Below are positions 1 to 9,406 of a stretch of 57,215 nucleotides of DNA, piece by piece. Position numbers and translations under genes: made by a program. The notes under the pieces are model-generated. The model did not search any database, had not been told where the DNA came from, and saw only the letters and a program-made list of their open reading frames with translations. Source of the stretch: Flavobacterium potami (GTDB lineage Bacteria; Bacteroidota; Bacteroidia; Flavobacteriales; Flavobacteriaceae); the NCBI RefSeq assembly GCF_020026915.1, contig NZ_JAINUY010000012.1, positions 1-57,215 of the forward strand, in the 5' to 3' direction. Positions within the stretch are counted from its first letter, which is position 1. Every line of letters begins with the position of its first letter.

Positions 1-127
1 GAGCAGTTTCTGAAATATCAAAATTCAGATTTGTAGAAGCTGTAACGAAAATTGAATTATCCTGAGGAGCGCCAGTAAAAGTGTAAGCGATGCCTTTTAC
101 ATCAAAATTCAATACAGTTGAATGTGT
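1..127. repeat. Terminal overlap, left copy
   Basis: Bases 1-127 are identical to 57089-57215. This is the expected signature of a circular molecule opened by an assembler using 127-base words, giving a true length near 57,088 bp. The overlap lies within the A-type repeat coding sequence of the giant gene. Confidence 0.85.
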
Positions 128-3100
128 TATGCCGTTGCTTCCTTTTACTTCAGCATTGATGATAACAGCTCCCTCTGCAGTACCGTTAAATACTAATTGA
201 GTAGTTCCGTTAGCAATTGGAGTTGCTGTTCCGTAAGGCACAGCCACACCGCCCTGAGTAATAGTTCCAGTTCCAACTGAGCCTGCACCGATAGTGTATT
301 TCACTTCGTATGAGATAGTATTGTCTGCAGTCTGCTGAGACAAGAACAGATTGAAAGCTTTAGAAGCATTTACATTTAGAGAACCGTCCCCTGAGCTAGA
401 CAATGTGAAATCATTGTTGATGTAAGTCAGTTTTACAGTTGCAGTTCTAGCCTTAGCATTTTGATTAGTAACCGTGAACACGATATCATGCGCACCGCCG
501 GTTGTTCCAATGTACTGTCCGTTAGTAGAACCTTTTGTTACAGGGATAACTTCTCCCGCAGTATAAGTAGTTCCGTTGTAAACGAAAGTACCAGTTCCTG
601 AAGTTGTGTATGTCATTCCGTAAGTATCAGCTCCACCGCCAATCTGGTTAACATTGAAATTAACGTTAACTGGAGTTTTAGTGATCTGGTTGTTTGTTGT
701 ACCAGTTGCATTAAATGAATAATCAGATGGTGTAACATTTACAGTAACTACTTGAGTTTTTTCAGTTAAAGAAGTTTTATTTCTTACTGTAAATAACATT
801 TTAATTGCACCCTCTGTTGTTCCTACGAAAGTTCTGTTGAATGAACCCGTACTAACTGTTTCCCATTGGTTAGCCATTACTGGATTTGCTCCATTCATTA
901 TTTGACCGTTTCCTTCAGTAAATGCATATTTCATTTCGTAGCCAGTTCCTGAAGCTGCGCTTTCAGTAACGTCGAAATTCAAATTAGTTGTTGAAGTAAC
1001 GAAAATACTATTTTGCTGTGGAGCGCCAGTAAAATCGAACGAGATACCCCTTACATTAAAACTTACTGTAGCCGAATGCACTATACCGTTACTGTCTTTT
1101 ACATCAACTAAAACCGATATGGCACCTACTTCAGTTCCATGAAAAGTTAATTGAGTAGTTCCTTTATTGATTTCCTCGTATGAATTTAGATTTACAGGAG
1201 AACCGCCTTTAGTCAAGTATCCGTTTCCTACAGAACCTGAACCAATAGTATATTTTACCTGATAAGAAATGTCATTATCGTTAGCATTTTGCGATAAAAA
1301 CACGTTAAAATTTTTCTCCTGGTTAACATTTAAAGAACCATCTCCAGATGTTGACAATGAAAAATCGTTATTTTTATAAGTAATATTTACTTGTGCAGAT
1401 TTTGTTTTGTTGTTTTGATTAGTAACAGTGAATGAAACATTATGATTTCCACTAGATGTACCAATATATTTTCCACTAGATGGACCGCTGATAAATGGTA
1501 TTAATTGACCTTGTGTATAAGTAATGTTGTTATATGTAAAAGTTCCTGTTCCTGATGTATTGAATACCATTTGATAAGAATCAGTACCTCCTCCAACTTG
1601 ATTTAAATTGAAGTTAACATTTACTGGAACTTTTGCTAATTCATTGTTACTTGTAGCAGATGCACTAAAAGTGTATTCCGATGGAATTACATTAATTTTA
1701 ATAGTTTGAATTTTAGTTATTGAAGTAGTTTTATTACGAACTGTAAATTCAATAATACTTTCCCCCTCTTTTGTCCCAACAAATGTTCTATTAAATGAAC
1801 CAATATTTACTGATTCCCATTGATTAGAAAGAAGTTCTTTTGTACCGTTTTTAATAATCCCTTCTCCTTTAGTTATTGCGTACTTAAATTCATATTCAGT
1901 TTCAGAAGAAGCCGTTTCGGTAATATCAAAATTTAGATTTGTTGAAGCAGTGATAAAAATCTCGTTGCTTTGAGAAGCTCCTGAGAAAGTATATCCAATT
2001 TCCACAACGCTGAAAGCAATAGTAGAAGTATGAATTATTCCATAATTATCTTTAACTTCAACTTTTACATTAACAGGCCCAACTTGAGTTCCTTTGAACT
2101 GCATGTTTGTTACTCCTAATTTAGCATCTGTGAAGCTTCCAAAAGGAATTTCAACTCCATCTCTGATAACAACTCCAGAGCCTGTACCGCCATTTTCCAG
2201 TAAGAATCTTACTTGATATGAAGCAGTATTATCAGTTACAACTTGAGAAATAAAATAATTTATAGCTTTATTTTTCCCAAGATTTAATGTACCATCTCCC
2301 GTAGTTGATAGTGTAAAATCTGGATTTACTACCGAATAGTTTATAGTTTGAGAGTGAGATACATCATTACTGTCTTTAATGCTGAATTCAATTTTGCTAT
2401 TTCCGCTTTGATCTGAAATAAAACTGTAATTTTTGTTTCCTGGTGTTATTTCATTTCCGTTTACAACTGGAACACCATTTTCTAAAAGCTGTCCAACTCC
2501 AGTAATAGTATAATTTAATACATATTTAATTCTGGGATTAATTTGATCTTGCGATAAACTCAAAATAATAGCATCCTGATTATTTTTATAAATCTTTGTA
2601 TTGCTTTGCTGAATACTGAATTTATAATTTGAAGCAACTACCTGTACAATTTGAGTTATTTCTTCTTTTAAACCATTGCTGTCAGTAACAACATAATGTA
2701 TTTTATGTTCTCCAACAGAAGTTGGTTTATATACTAATTTAAAAGCAGTTGGAGTAACTGTAACTGGAATACCTTGCTGTATTGGCTGATTATCTTTCAA
2801 GAAAGAACCCAATTGACCCGATTCAATTGAATAAGATACATTGTAAGTAGTACCTGAATAATCTCCAGTTGGAACAAGTGCATAAGAAAATGTATTTTCT
2901 TCATTTACAAAAACACTTTGACTAGGCGTTGGAGTAAAAGTAAATTTATTATTTAATACAACAACAGTTAGATCTTTTTTTACAATCTGTCCATTGCTGT
3001 CTTTTAATTCAAATGTGAATACATAATTTCCTGCAACAGTCGGTGTAAAACGATATTGGAATGAACCTCTTGATACATCAAAGAAATTTCCAGATACAAT

Positions 3101-4639
3101 TTCAGTTTGCCCGTTTTTAAGCTGTCCTTCTCCACCGCTTAAATAATAGTTCATCTTATAATCAAGATCGTTCGAACTTTGCGGTGTTATTGTATAATTT
3201 ATTGATATAGGCTGATTAACATAAGTTTGTGTAACGCTTGAAACATTGAATGTAACAGCTGTATGAGTAGTATTCATTTCTACTGAAGCTGTTCTCTGCT
3301 CTCCGTTGTTATCCGTTACAACAAAATTTAATTTATGACTTCCTAAAGTTTTAGGTAAATAGTTAAAGTAGAAAGTTCCTTTGTCAACATTAAATGGAGT
3401 ACCTGATTTTAACGCTGTTCCATCTGAAGATGTTAATGTTCCATCCCCTTCGATAGGACTATAAACAAGCTTATAGGTTAACCCGCTAGTATCATTTGAA
3501 TTTGTTACTAAGTTAAAGTTAATAACAGCATTTTTATTTAATAAAATAGTTTTTTCAGCAGGAATTGCAGTAAAAGAGAAAGGTACATTCTGTACAGTTA
3601 TAATTACAGTTGCTTCTTTTACTTGTCCATTACTATCTTTAATTTTAAATGTTATTGTTGAAACACCTATTCCCGCAGGTTTAAATCTATATTGGTGTGT
3701 TCCAACTTCAATTGGCGCAGTAGTTCCTGCTTGCACAGCAACACCTGAAGGATTTTTTATAGTTCCTGCAATTCCTTTAGGGTCATATGCATGTGAAATT
3801 TCATATTTCACTCCAGTTGTTTTAGTCTGTTCTGCTAAGTCAATTGCTATTACTAATTCTTGATTTGCATTTAAAGAAGTAGTTGCTGCCGTTGCGCTTA
3901 ATGTGAATGAAACATTATCTACCAGAACTTCAACTTGTCTTACAACTTGTGCCTTATCATCTGCAGTAACACTTGCAGTTATCATATGCAAACCTAAAGT
4001 ACTTGGCATGTAATGGAGTTGTTTTACACCATTTTTAAGGATATATTCTTCTCCTGGTGTAATTGCTGTATCCCCATCATAAATAATTCCAGTACCGTTA
4101 GTAACTGTATAGCTAAAAGTAAATTTGTCTTCCTCTTTTCTTATAAGAGTTGAAGTCATTGCTCCTTTAGCGTTAATTGTATATGTATTTAAATTTGGGG
4201 TTAATAGGAATGTAAAAGGGGCATATTTAGATTTATAATTAAATGTCTTACTTTTTACAGCTCCATGATTATCTTTTATAGTTACGATAACTACATGATC
4301 TCCCACACTAGTAGGTAAGAAATTAAATTTATGTTCTAAAGTTTCTCCAAGCTTGAACTTTTCTGAAGGTTCGATTACAGTAGTTGGAGATTTTGTTTCA
4401 AAATGTGATTCCTCTTTTTCAAGGACATAACTTATTTCATAAGTAGTTCCTGCAACTACCCTTTGAGGTTTTATAACAATATCGAAAGGTGCAGTTTCAT
4501 AAACAAATCCTTCGTTAAGCGCTGTAATTTCGAATTCAAAACTAAATTCATCTTCGATATCTATGTCTTTGGTACAACCCATTAAAAGTACGATTGCAAA
4601 GACAAAAAAGTAGGTAATATATTTGTAGAATTGTTTCAT
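1..4639 (-). CDS. traQ: Giant TraQ-like repeat lipoprotein, N-terminal half (continues at the right end of the window)
   Basis: The frame opens with ATG at 4637-4639 and stays open to base 1. Joined across the 127-base end overlap it continues to the stop at 52677, giving 3,016 residues. Residues 1-22 are a lipoprotein signal with lipobox LMGC (Cys22), followed by the acidic stretch TKDIDIEDE, as in surface-exported Bacteroidota lipoproteins. The first repeat resembles the TraQ/DUF3872 conjugation family, which is normally a single domain of about 150 residues. By eye there are seven diverged Ig-like repeats of about 100 residues, many ending in a DSNG-type strand. From about base 2,300 leftwards, three repeat types (A, B, C) alternate. 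The gene is last in the tra operon, 12 bases after traO. I infer a long outer-membrane fibre for mating contact; the family's function is not known to me. An unrelated adhesin is possible, but the operon position argues against it. Confidence 0.85.
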   Translation of the reverse strand, partial: MKQFYKYITYFFVFAIVLLMGCTKDIDIEDEFSFEFEITALNEGFVYETAPFDIVIKPQRVVAGTTYEISYVLEKEESHFETKSPTTVIEPSEKFKLGETLEHKFNFLPTSVGDHVVIVTIKDNHGAVKSKTFNYKSKYAPFTFLLTPNLNTYTINAKGAMTSTLIRKEEDKFTFSYTVTNGTGIIYDGDTAITPGEEYILKNGVKQLHYMPSTLGLHMITASVTADDKAQVVRQVEVLVDNVSFTLSATAATTSLNANQELVIAIDLAEQTKTTGVKYEISHAYDPKGIAGTIKNPSGVAVQAGTTAPIEVGTHQYRFKPAGIGVSTITFKIKDSNGQVKEATVIITVQNVPFSFTAIPAEKTILLNKNAVINFNLVTNSNDTSGLTYKLVYSPIEGDGTLTSSDGTALKSGTPFNVDKGTFYFNYLPKTLGSHKLNFVVTDNNGEQRTASVEMNTTHTAVTFNVSSVTQTYVNQPISINYTITPQSSNDLDYKMNYYLSGGEGQLKNGQTEIVSGNFFDVSRGSFQYRFTPTVAGNYVFTFELKDSNGQIVKKDLTVVVLNNKFTFTPTPSQSVFVNEENTFSYALVPTGDYSGTTYNVSYSIESGQLGSFLKDNQPIQQGIPVTVTPTAFKLVYKPTSVGEHKIHYVVTDSNGLKEEITQIVQVVASNYKFSIQQSNTKIYKNNQDAIILSLSQDQINPRIKYVLNYTITGVGQLLENGVPVVNGNEITPGNKNYSFISDQSGNSKIEFSIKDSNDVSHSQTINYSVVNPDFTLSTTGDGTLNLGKNKAINYFISQVVTDNTASYQVRFLLENGGTGSGVVIRDGVEIPFGSFTDAKLGVTNMQFKGTQVGPVNVKVEVKDNYGIIHTSTIAFSVVEIGYTFSGASQSNEIFITASTNLNFDITETASSETEYEFKYAITKGEGIIKNGTKELLSNQWESVNIGSFNRTFVGTKEGESIIEFTVRNKTTSITKIQTIKINVIPSEYTFSASATSNNELAKVPVNVNFNLNQVGGGTDSYQMVFNTSGTGTFTYNNITYTQGQLIPFISGPSSGKYIGTSSGNHNVSFTVTNQNNKTKSAQVNITYKNNDFSLSTSGDGSLNVNQEKNFNVFLSQNANDNDISYQVKYTIGSGSVGNGYLTKGGSPVNLNSYEEINKGTTQLTFHGTEVGAISVLVDVKDSNGIVHSATVSFNVRGISFDFTGAPQQNSIFVTSTTNLNFDVTESAASGTGYEMKYAFTEGNGQIMNGANPVMANQWETVSTGSFNRTFVGTTEGAIKMLFTVRNKTSLTEKTQVVTVNVTPSDYSFNATGTTNNQITKTPVNVNFNVNQIGGGADTYGMTYTTSGTGTFVYNGTTYTAGEVIPVTKGSTNGQYIGTTGGAHDIVFTVTNQNAKARTATVKLTYINNDFTLSSSGDGSLNVNASKAFNLFLSQQTADNTISYEVKYTIGAGSVGTGTITQGGVAVPYGTATPIANGTTQLVFNGTAEGAVIINAEVKGSNGITHSTVLNFDVKGIAYTFTGAPQDNSIFVTASTNLNFDISETA

Positions 4640-4651
4640 TTGTGGCAAGTG

Positions 4652-5194
4652 TTAATTAGCATAATATCTAAAACCTAACCCTAGAAAAGGCATAAATTCG
4701 CCCAAATCAGAATTAGCATGGTAATATTCATTGGCTCTTAAAGTGATTGAATATTGATCTGTAATTGCATAATCTAAATCTATTCCGATATATGCACCAT
4801 AAATAAATCCAGGTTCACTTCTTATGATTGCACCGTTTTTAAGTTCTTTATCTCCTTTATTTACGGTTTCATATCCAAATACACCTCCTGCGCCTATATT
4901 CACATTAAATGTGTTCTTATAATTCCAAAATACGTTTTTGGAGTATCCTAGATTTAGAGTAAAATCGTTATATGGAATTTTTATTCCATCAACATATTTG
5001 AAATTAGCTGCTGTAAGTAAAACTCCAGCATCTATAAAATCATGACGGTCTAGGAAATAATTGTAACTAAACAAACCTCCTATTCCATCTTGAACGATAC
5101 CTAAATTCCCTGTAAAAGCATTTGCATAACTTTGCGCTTTTAATGACATGGAAATCATTAATAAACTGGTTATTAAAAAAGTAATTTTTCTCAT
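4652..5194 (-). CDS. traO: TraO-like outer-membrane conjugation protein
   Basis: The 180-residue protein starts with a signal peptide ending near SLKAQ. The rest alternates short beta strands rich in Tyr and Phe and ends in an aromatic strand (LGFRYYAN), as in outer-membrane beta barrels. Position after traN and before the TraQ-like gene matches the Bacteroides conjugative-transposon order. TraO of those systems is an outer-membrane component of the transfer channel. Gaps to its neighbours are about 10 bases, so it is operonic. Family assignment rests on size, position and strand pattern rather than a catalytic motif. Confidence 0.75.
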   Translation of the reverse strand: MRKITFLITSLLMISMSLKAQSYANAFTGNLGIVQDGIGGLFSYNYFLDRHDFIDAGVLLTAANFKYVDGIKIPYNDFTLNLGYSKNVFWNYKNTFNVNIGAGGVFGYETVNKGDKELKNGAIIRSEPGFIYGAYIGIDLDYAITDQYSITLRANEYYHANSDLGEFMPFLGLGFRYYAN

Positions 5195-5202
5195 TGGTAA
5201 TC

Positions 5203-6153
5203 TTAATTTGGGTTATTGATAAATGTATTTGGTATTTCTAATTTTACGGTTCTCTCTCCGTTGTCTTCGGTTAGTTCAACCAGTAAAATTTTATTTTCAT
5301 TTATTGTAAATTTTTTATAGACAAACACTACTTCAGCTTTATCCTTTGCCATAATTTTTGTTGGATTGTTATGAATATATAAAGCTTCGTAAGGAATAGT
5401 TTGAGATACGGTATTTCGATTTTTATTGCGAGATATGATATAAAAATTCAAATAATTAATATCGTAATCTAAAGTTGAATCATTGTCTAGAATTAATGTA
5501 AAATAGAGTTCATTATCTATGTAACTAATGTTTTTTAACCTAACTGTTACTTTATTCTTTGAACCATAAATACGATTATAAAAAATTGGTTTTTCAACTT
5601 CTTTATTAGAATTGCTTTGTATGTTGTTTGTATTGTTAGAAGATTCAGCAACAGTAGTAGATTCATAATTATTTACAGTTATAGCTTCTACATTTTTATT
5701 TTTTTCTTCAAGTTCAGGCTCGGCTTTAGATTGTTTTTTTTTCCCTTGGGTTAACGGTTCTCCTGTTCCGTCTTCAAAAGCTACAGAGCCAGTTTCATTT
5801 CCAATAGCCATATTATCCTTTACGAAGTAATTCAGCATTGATATTTCGGGTTTATATCTTACGATGAATGAATAAATATTTCCATTTGATGTAATAACTA
5901 ATAAATTACTTTCTGCGCCTGGTGTTGCTTTTAAAATTCCTATTTTGCTATCTCCATTAGATGAATATCCAAAAGTGAAGTTTGAATTTCCTACTATCCC
6001 ACTTTTAATAGCACTGCTGAAGAATAAGTTTGTATTTTTATTGCTTGTACAATAAATGATTAATTCTTGCGGAGCATTTGGAGCTACATTTTGCGAATAG
6101 ACTGCATCTATTTGGAAAAGTAGAATTGTTAGAATTAAGATTATTTTTTTCAT
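5203..6153 (-). CDS. traN: TraN-like (VirB9-type) conjugation protein
   Basis: The 316-residue protein has a signal peptide (cleavage near VYSQ). It has an N-terminal region typical of Bacteroidota TraN (a nucleation strand IIYCTSNKNTNLFF and LLVITSNGNIYSF). A low-complexity Lys/Glu/Asn linker follows at about 135-185, then a C-terminal beta domain. VirB9-type proteins form the periplasmic and outer-membrane core of the secretion channel with VirB10 and VirB7. It begins directly after the traM stop. The long charged linker is larger than I expect for the family and could span the periplasm. Confidence 0.85.
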   Translation of the reverse strand: MKKIILILTILLFQIDAVYSQNVAPNAPQELIIYCTSNKNTNLFFSSAIKSGIVGNSNFTFGYSSNGDSKIGILKATPGAESNLLVITSNGNIYSFIVRYKPEISMLNYFVKDNMAIGNETGSVAFEDGTGEPLTQGKKKQSKAEPELEEKNKNVEAITVNNYESTTVAESSNNTNNIQSNSNKEVEKPIFYNRIYGSKNKVTVRLKNISYIDNELYFTLILDNDSTLDYDINYLNFYIISRNKNRNTVSQTIPYEALYIHNNPTKIMAKDKAEVVFVYKKFTINENKILLVELTEDNGERTVKLEIPNTFINNPN

Positions 6154-7173
6154 TTATTGACCTAGTTTTAATATTAACCTTTGATTGTTTAGCAAATCTA
6201 TTTTTGGTTCTTGCTGTTTACGTTTAAACAAGCTTTTAATTGTATTTCCTAAGGGTACTCCATTGACATCAATTTCGTCAGCTCCATCCTGCGCAACTTC
6301 TGAACCAGTTTCAGCAACTAAACTTCTTTGGACTTGTAATCCTAAATTTCCGTCTTCTGCATCATAAGCTTTGATTTTTAGCGGAACCTGATTAATATTG
6401 TTAATACTTAAATTAACCCTGTTTTGATTGAAAGTTGCTTGAGCATATATAAGAGTGTTTTTTTTGAAAACTTTTCCATCAATAACAGTTTCTTTTGGAA
6501 GAATTAGTGTTACTCTACTGTTATTTCTTAATCTTAGATGATCTCCTTTTATTGATGCATATATTAGCTGTTCTGCCTGTTGTGGAGCTTTTCCATTATT
6601 AGCAACTGAACTATTATTTTTTGAATTGAAAAAATTATTAAAACTGGATTCAGTGTTACTTTTCTCTTCATAATCAATTTCAGGTTTCGTTGAAGTATAT
6701 TTTGAATTTGAATAGCTTTCAGATGTAGAAGTGGATGAAGTTCTTTTTTGTTTTTTTTGTTCTTTATTCATTTCTACAAGCATTTTATTTACTTTTTCAA
6801 CTACTTGTTTATCATTTTCATTTTGATATGTTTGCGCCGGAACAGATTCATTCGTATTTATATTTTCTACATTGAACTGTTCAGATTTATTCTGCTGTTT
6901 TTGCTTTTCATCGGTTAATTCTGAAAAATCACTCATGACGTCTAATTTGTCATTAGATAATTCTTTTGTTTTCGCTCCAGGTAATGATACATCAGCTGTA
7001 GGTTCTTCAGATAACTTCTGTTCTTCTGTATTACCACTTGTCATGTACAATCCAACAATTATTAAAACCACTATAACTGGAAGAGCATATAAAAGCTTTT
7101 TGTGTTTAGTAAAAATTGTTTCAAAAAATGGCTGGTTTGAAACAACATTTTCGGGGTTATTTAGACTGTTCAT
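6154..7173 (-). CDS. traM: TraM-like (VirB10-type) conjugation protein
   Basis: The 339-residue protein has a short cytoplasmic start and one transmembrane helix (about residues 28-45, LLYALPVIVVLIIVGLYM). A long Ser/Asn/Gln/Lys-rich periplasmic linker follows. The C-terminal domain carries TraM hallmarks: RLRNNSRVTLILPKETVIDG, then INQVPLKIKAYDAEDGNLG. VirB10 proteins span both membranes and gate the channel. Its start overlaps the traK stop by 17 bases. No gene for TraL, which usually sits between traK and traM, is present. Confidence 0.88.
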   Translation of the reverse strand: MNSLNNPENVVSNQPFFETIFTKHKKLLYALPVIVVLIIVGLYMTSGNTEEQKLSEEPTADVSLPGAKTKELSNDKLDVMSDFSELTDEKQKQQNKSEQFNVENINTNESVPAQTYQNENDKQVVEKVNKMLVEMNKEQKKQKRTSSTSTSESYSNSKYTSTKPEIDYEEKSNTESSFNNFFNSKNNSSVANNGKAPQQAEQLIYASIKGDHLRLRNNSRVTLILPKETVIDGKVFKKNTLIYAQATFNQNRVNLSINNINQVPLKIKAYDAEDGNLGLQVQRSLVAETGSEVAQDGADEIDVNGVPLGNTIKSLFKRKQQEPKIDLLNNQRLILKLGQ

Positions 7174-7780
7174 TTTTGTTTGAGTTATTATTTATTAATC
7201 TATATTGTTCTATTAGAAAACCGTGGGGATTATTGTCTGTTCTTGCGACATTTCTAATACTGCATTCTGCATCGATTCTTTTTTCAGTTACTCCAGAACT
7301 TCTAGTAAATTTTTGCCATGCGTAAATTCTGCACTGATATTTATTATTCTGATCTAAGGATAATCCGATTGAATCAATATAAACCCTTGTAGAAATACTG
7401 CCATCTATAAGCTGATGATAGTAAAGAGCTTCTTCTCTTTTAAAATGAATCTGTTTTCCAGAATCGTCAATTAAATAAAGAGCTTTCCCAATTCTTGTTT
7501 TGATGTCAACAGGATCGGGGTCTAAGTCATAAAAAAATTGATGGAACATTGTAATGTGATTTTTAATCTCAGCTGTAATATTATCTTTTCCGCTTCGACT
7601 ACGTACTAGCTCCAATGCATCACCGTTACTTAGTAGGTAGACTTTATTCCTACTTTCATCAACCTGAGCCATTGATTTCGTGTAAATAAAGCTGCAAAAT
7701 AAGAACGAAAAAACGATAACAGCAAGTAAAATTATTCTCATACTTTTTAAAGAAGTATCGACATTTTGTAAGATTTTCAT
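7157..7780 (-). CDS. traK: TraK-like (VirB8-type) conjugation protein
   Basis: The 207-residue inner-membrane protein has an N-terminal helix (about residues 14-35) and a periplasmic domain. It shows TraK features: a FHQFFYDLDPD motif near residue 90 and NPHGFLIEQYRL near the C-terminus. VirB8-type proteins nucleate assembly of the transfer complex at the inner membrane. The gene lies 17 bases after traJ and overlaps traM. Confidence 0.88.
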   Translation of the reverse strand: MKILQNVDTSLKSMRIILLAVIVFSFLFCSFIYTKSMAQVDESRNKVYLLSNGDALELVRSRSGKDNITAEIKNHITMFHQFFYDLDPDPVDIKTRIGKALYLIDDSGKQIHFKREEALYYHQLIDGSISTRVYIDSIGLSLDQNNKYQCRIYAWQKFTRSSGVTEKRIDAECSIRNVARTDNNPHGFLIEQYRLINNNSNKNEQSK

Positions 7781-7797
7781 TTTGAATTATTTAAGTG

Positions 7798-8763
7798 TTA
7801 AACTCCCATTATAGCTTTACTTGCTTTAGCGATTTCTTTTCCTGCTTTTTGACCTTTTTGTTCCATTTTACCTGATATACTGCTTGTTGACGCATTTACC
7901 ATCCACGAACTGATTGAGGGAATAGTAAGAAAACCTATTATAGTACAAAGACTGATTAGAATACTAAATGTGCTTACTCCTGCTTCATATTCATCTAATG
8001 GACGTAATTGATTCATCAATTCAATTTTTGCTAAAATCCCCTGAAAAATGAAACCAATAGGCAACCATAAATAAACATTTATATACTTCATTAACCATTG
8101 GGAAAAAGAACCTTCTAAACTTGGAAATGTGGATATAGCCAAGACAAATATTCCGAACAGAGATAAAACGATAAGATAAAATCCCCTAATTATGTTTAAG
8201 ATTATTAATGCTAATTCAGAAATCAATAATAAAGCATCTGTCAGCATTTCTGTAAATGCATTTGTTATAACATTCCCTGCTTCGGTCAGAGTTGAAAGAA
8301 TTGTATCGGTTAAACTTTGTTCCTCATTTTTTTTAGGTGTCCCCCCTCTTTCTGCATTTGCTTCAGCTAATAAACGTGCAACACTTGCTTTAATCTCTGG
8401 GTCTTCTTCTTCCATTCCCATCCATTCTTTAGTTTGCACTCTGCTTACATTATATTGATCAGTCATATCTTGAATTGCAACCGCTCTTGCAGCTTCAGTT
8501 ATTGCATTAAGAGGTACATTTATAACTGTAATAAAAGTTGTGTAATAAAAAATCCCTAAAAATGTCAATAAAAATTTTTTTAGAAATTTGCTTAATGCTT
8601 CATTATTATTGGAACCATCCATCATCTGAAAAAATGAAAAATAAGCTGAGACGATTAAACCAATTAAAGCAATGATTTTAGCTACTAAAAGAAAGGAATC
8701 CATACTTTTCAAGTAGTCTTCCATTATTTCATTTAAATAACCGTTTATGTATGTTCCATCCAT
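7798..8763 (-). CDS. traJ: TraJ-like (VirB6-type) polytopic membrane protein
   Basis: The 321-residue protein has about five to seven hydrophobic segments: around residues 24-45, 64-85, 175-210, 225-245 and 265-290. The N-terminus (GYLNEIMEDYLKSM) and the central soluble loop containing an RGGTP segment fit Bacteroidota TraJ. VirB6-type proteins form the inner-membrane part of the DNA path. It starts 2 bases after the upstream traI-like stop, indicating tight translational coupling in the operon. Confidence 0.85.
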   Translation of the reverse strand: MDGTYINGYLNEIMEDYLKSMDSFLLVAKIIALIGLIVSAYFSFFQMMDGSNNNEALSKFLKKFLLTFLGIFYYTTFITVINVPLNAITEAARAVAIQDMTDQYNVSRVQTKEWMGMEEEDPEIKASVARLLAEANAERGGTPKKNEEQSLTDTILSTLTEAGNVITNAFTEMLTDALLLISELALIILNIIRGFYLIVLSLFGIFVLAISTFPSLEGSFSQWLMKYINVYLWLPIGFIFQGILAKIELMNQLRPLDEYEAGVSTFSILISLCTIIGFLTIPSISSWMVNASTSSISGKMEQKGQKAGKEIAKASKAIMGV

Positions 8764-8765
8764 GA

Positions 8766-9401
8766 TTAATCTCTTATCTTATTAAAACTATTTTTATTTT
8801 CCTTAATGAACTGTTCTTGATTCTTGCCTTTTGTTTTCTGAGCAACTGCCCTTTTGATTGAGCTATTAAAATATCTTATCATATTTTTGTTTTTACTCAT
8901 TTTTGCTTCAACTTCACTCAAAATGGTTAGTCTTTCAGCATCATTCATTTTTAAGTTACCGTCCGTGATGATTTTTGTTCCATATTCGAAATCATCTAAA
9001 GACTGACCAACCATTTTTGTATAAACTGATTGAAATACTGCTCGATCTTTTGCACTAATATTTTTGTCTGAGTAGATGTAAGTAATACCTCTTGAATATT
9101 CAGATGTTATATCAGTCAGATAATTTTTCATATTGATAACCTGATTACTTTGTTTTACATAGTCTGAAATATCTTCAACCATTTCTACAGTTTTATCATA
9201 CTGTTTTTTTAAAGCAGTTAACTGCTGTAATGTTGCAACAGCTTTGGCTAATGCTGATGCTCTATCGCCCGCTGCTTTTACGGCAGATGTATTAAGTGCT
9301 GTCAATTGTCCTCCTGCTGCAGCATCTGTAACAGGAATTTGAGCAAATCCTTTCATTGATGCCAAACAGATCATTACAATTATTAGAGTAATTTTTTTCA
9401 T
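8766..9401 (-). CDS. traI: TraI-like (DUF4141, VirB5-like) secreted conjugation protein
   Basis: The 211-residue protein has a signal peptide (cleavage near KGFAQ) and then is almost wholly helical, with LQQLTALKKQYDKTVEMVED and a conserved YSRGITYIYSDKNIS segment. Its position just before traJ matches TraI of Bacteroides conjugative transposons, a DUF4141-type periplasmic protein. The next gene upstream (9407-10009) is a diverged paralog, so this plasmid has a tandem pair. VirB5-like function at the pilus tip is inference from fold and position. Confidence 0.75.
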   Translation of the reverse strand: MKKITLIIVMICLASMKGFAQIPVTDAAAGGQLTALNTSAVKAAGDRASALAKAVATLQQLTALKKQYDKTVEMVEDISDYVKQSNQVINMKNYLTDITSEYSRGITYIYSDKNISAKDRAVFQSVYTKMVGQSLDDFEYGTKIITDGNLKMNDAERLTILSEVEAKMSKNKNMIRYFNSSIKRAVAQKTKGKNQEQFIKENKNSFNKIRD

Positions 9402-9406
9402 GATTT

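Noticed and set aside
1..127. Direct terminal repeats as real ends of a linear phage or element
   Set aside because: The length is exactly 127 bases, a typical assembly word size, and the repeat is coding sequence inside one gene. No phage structural genes are present.
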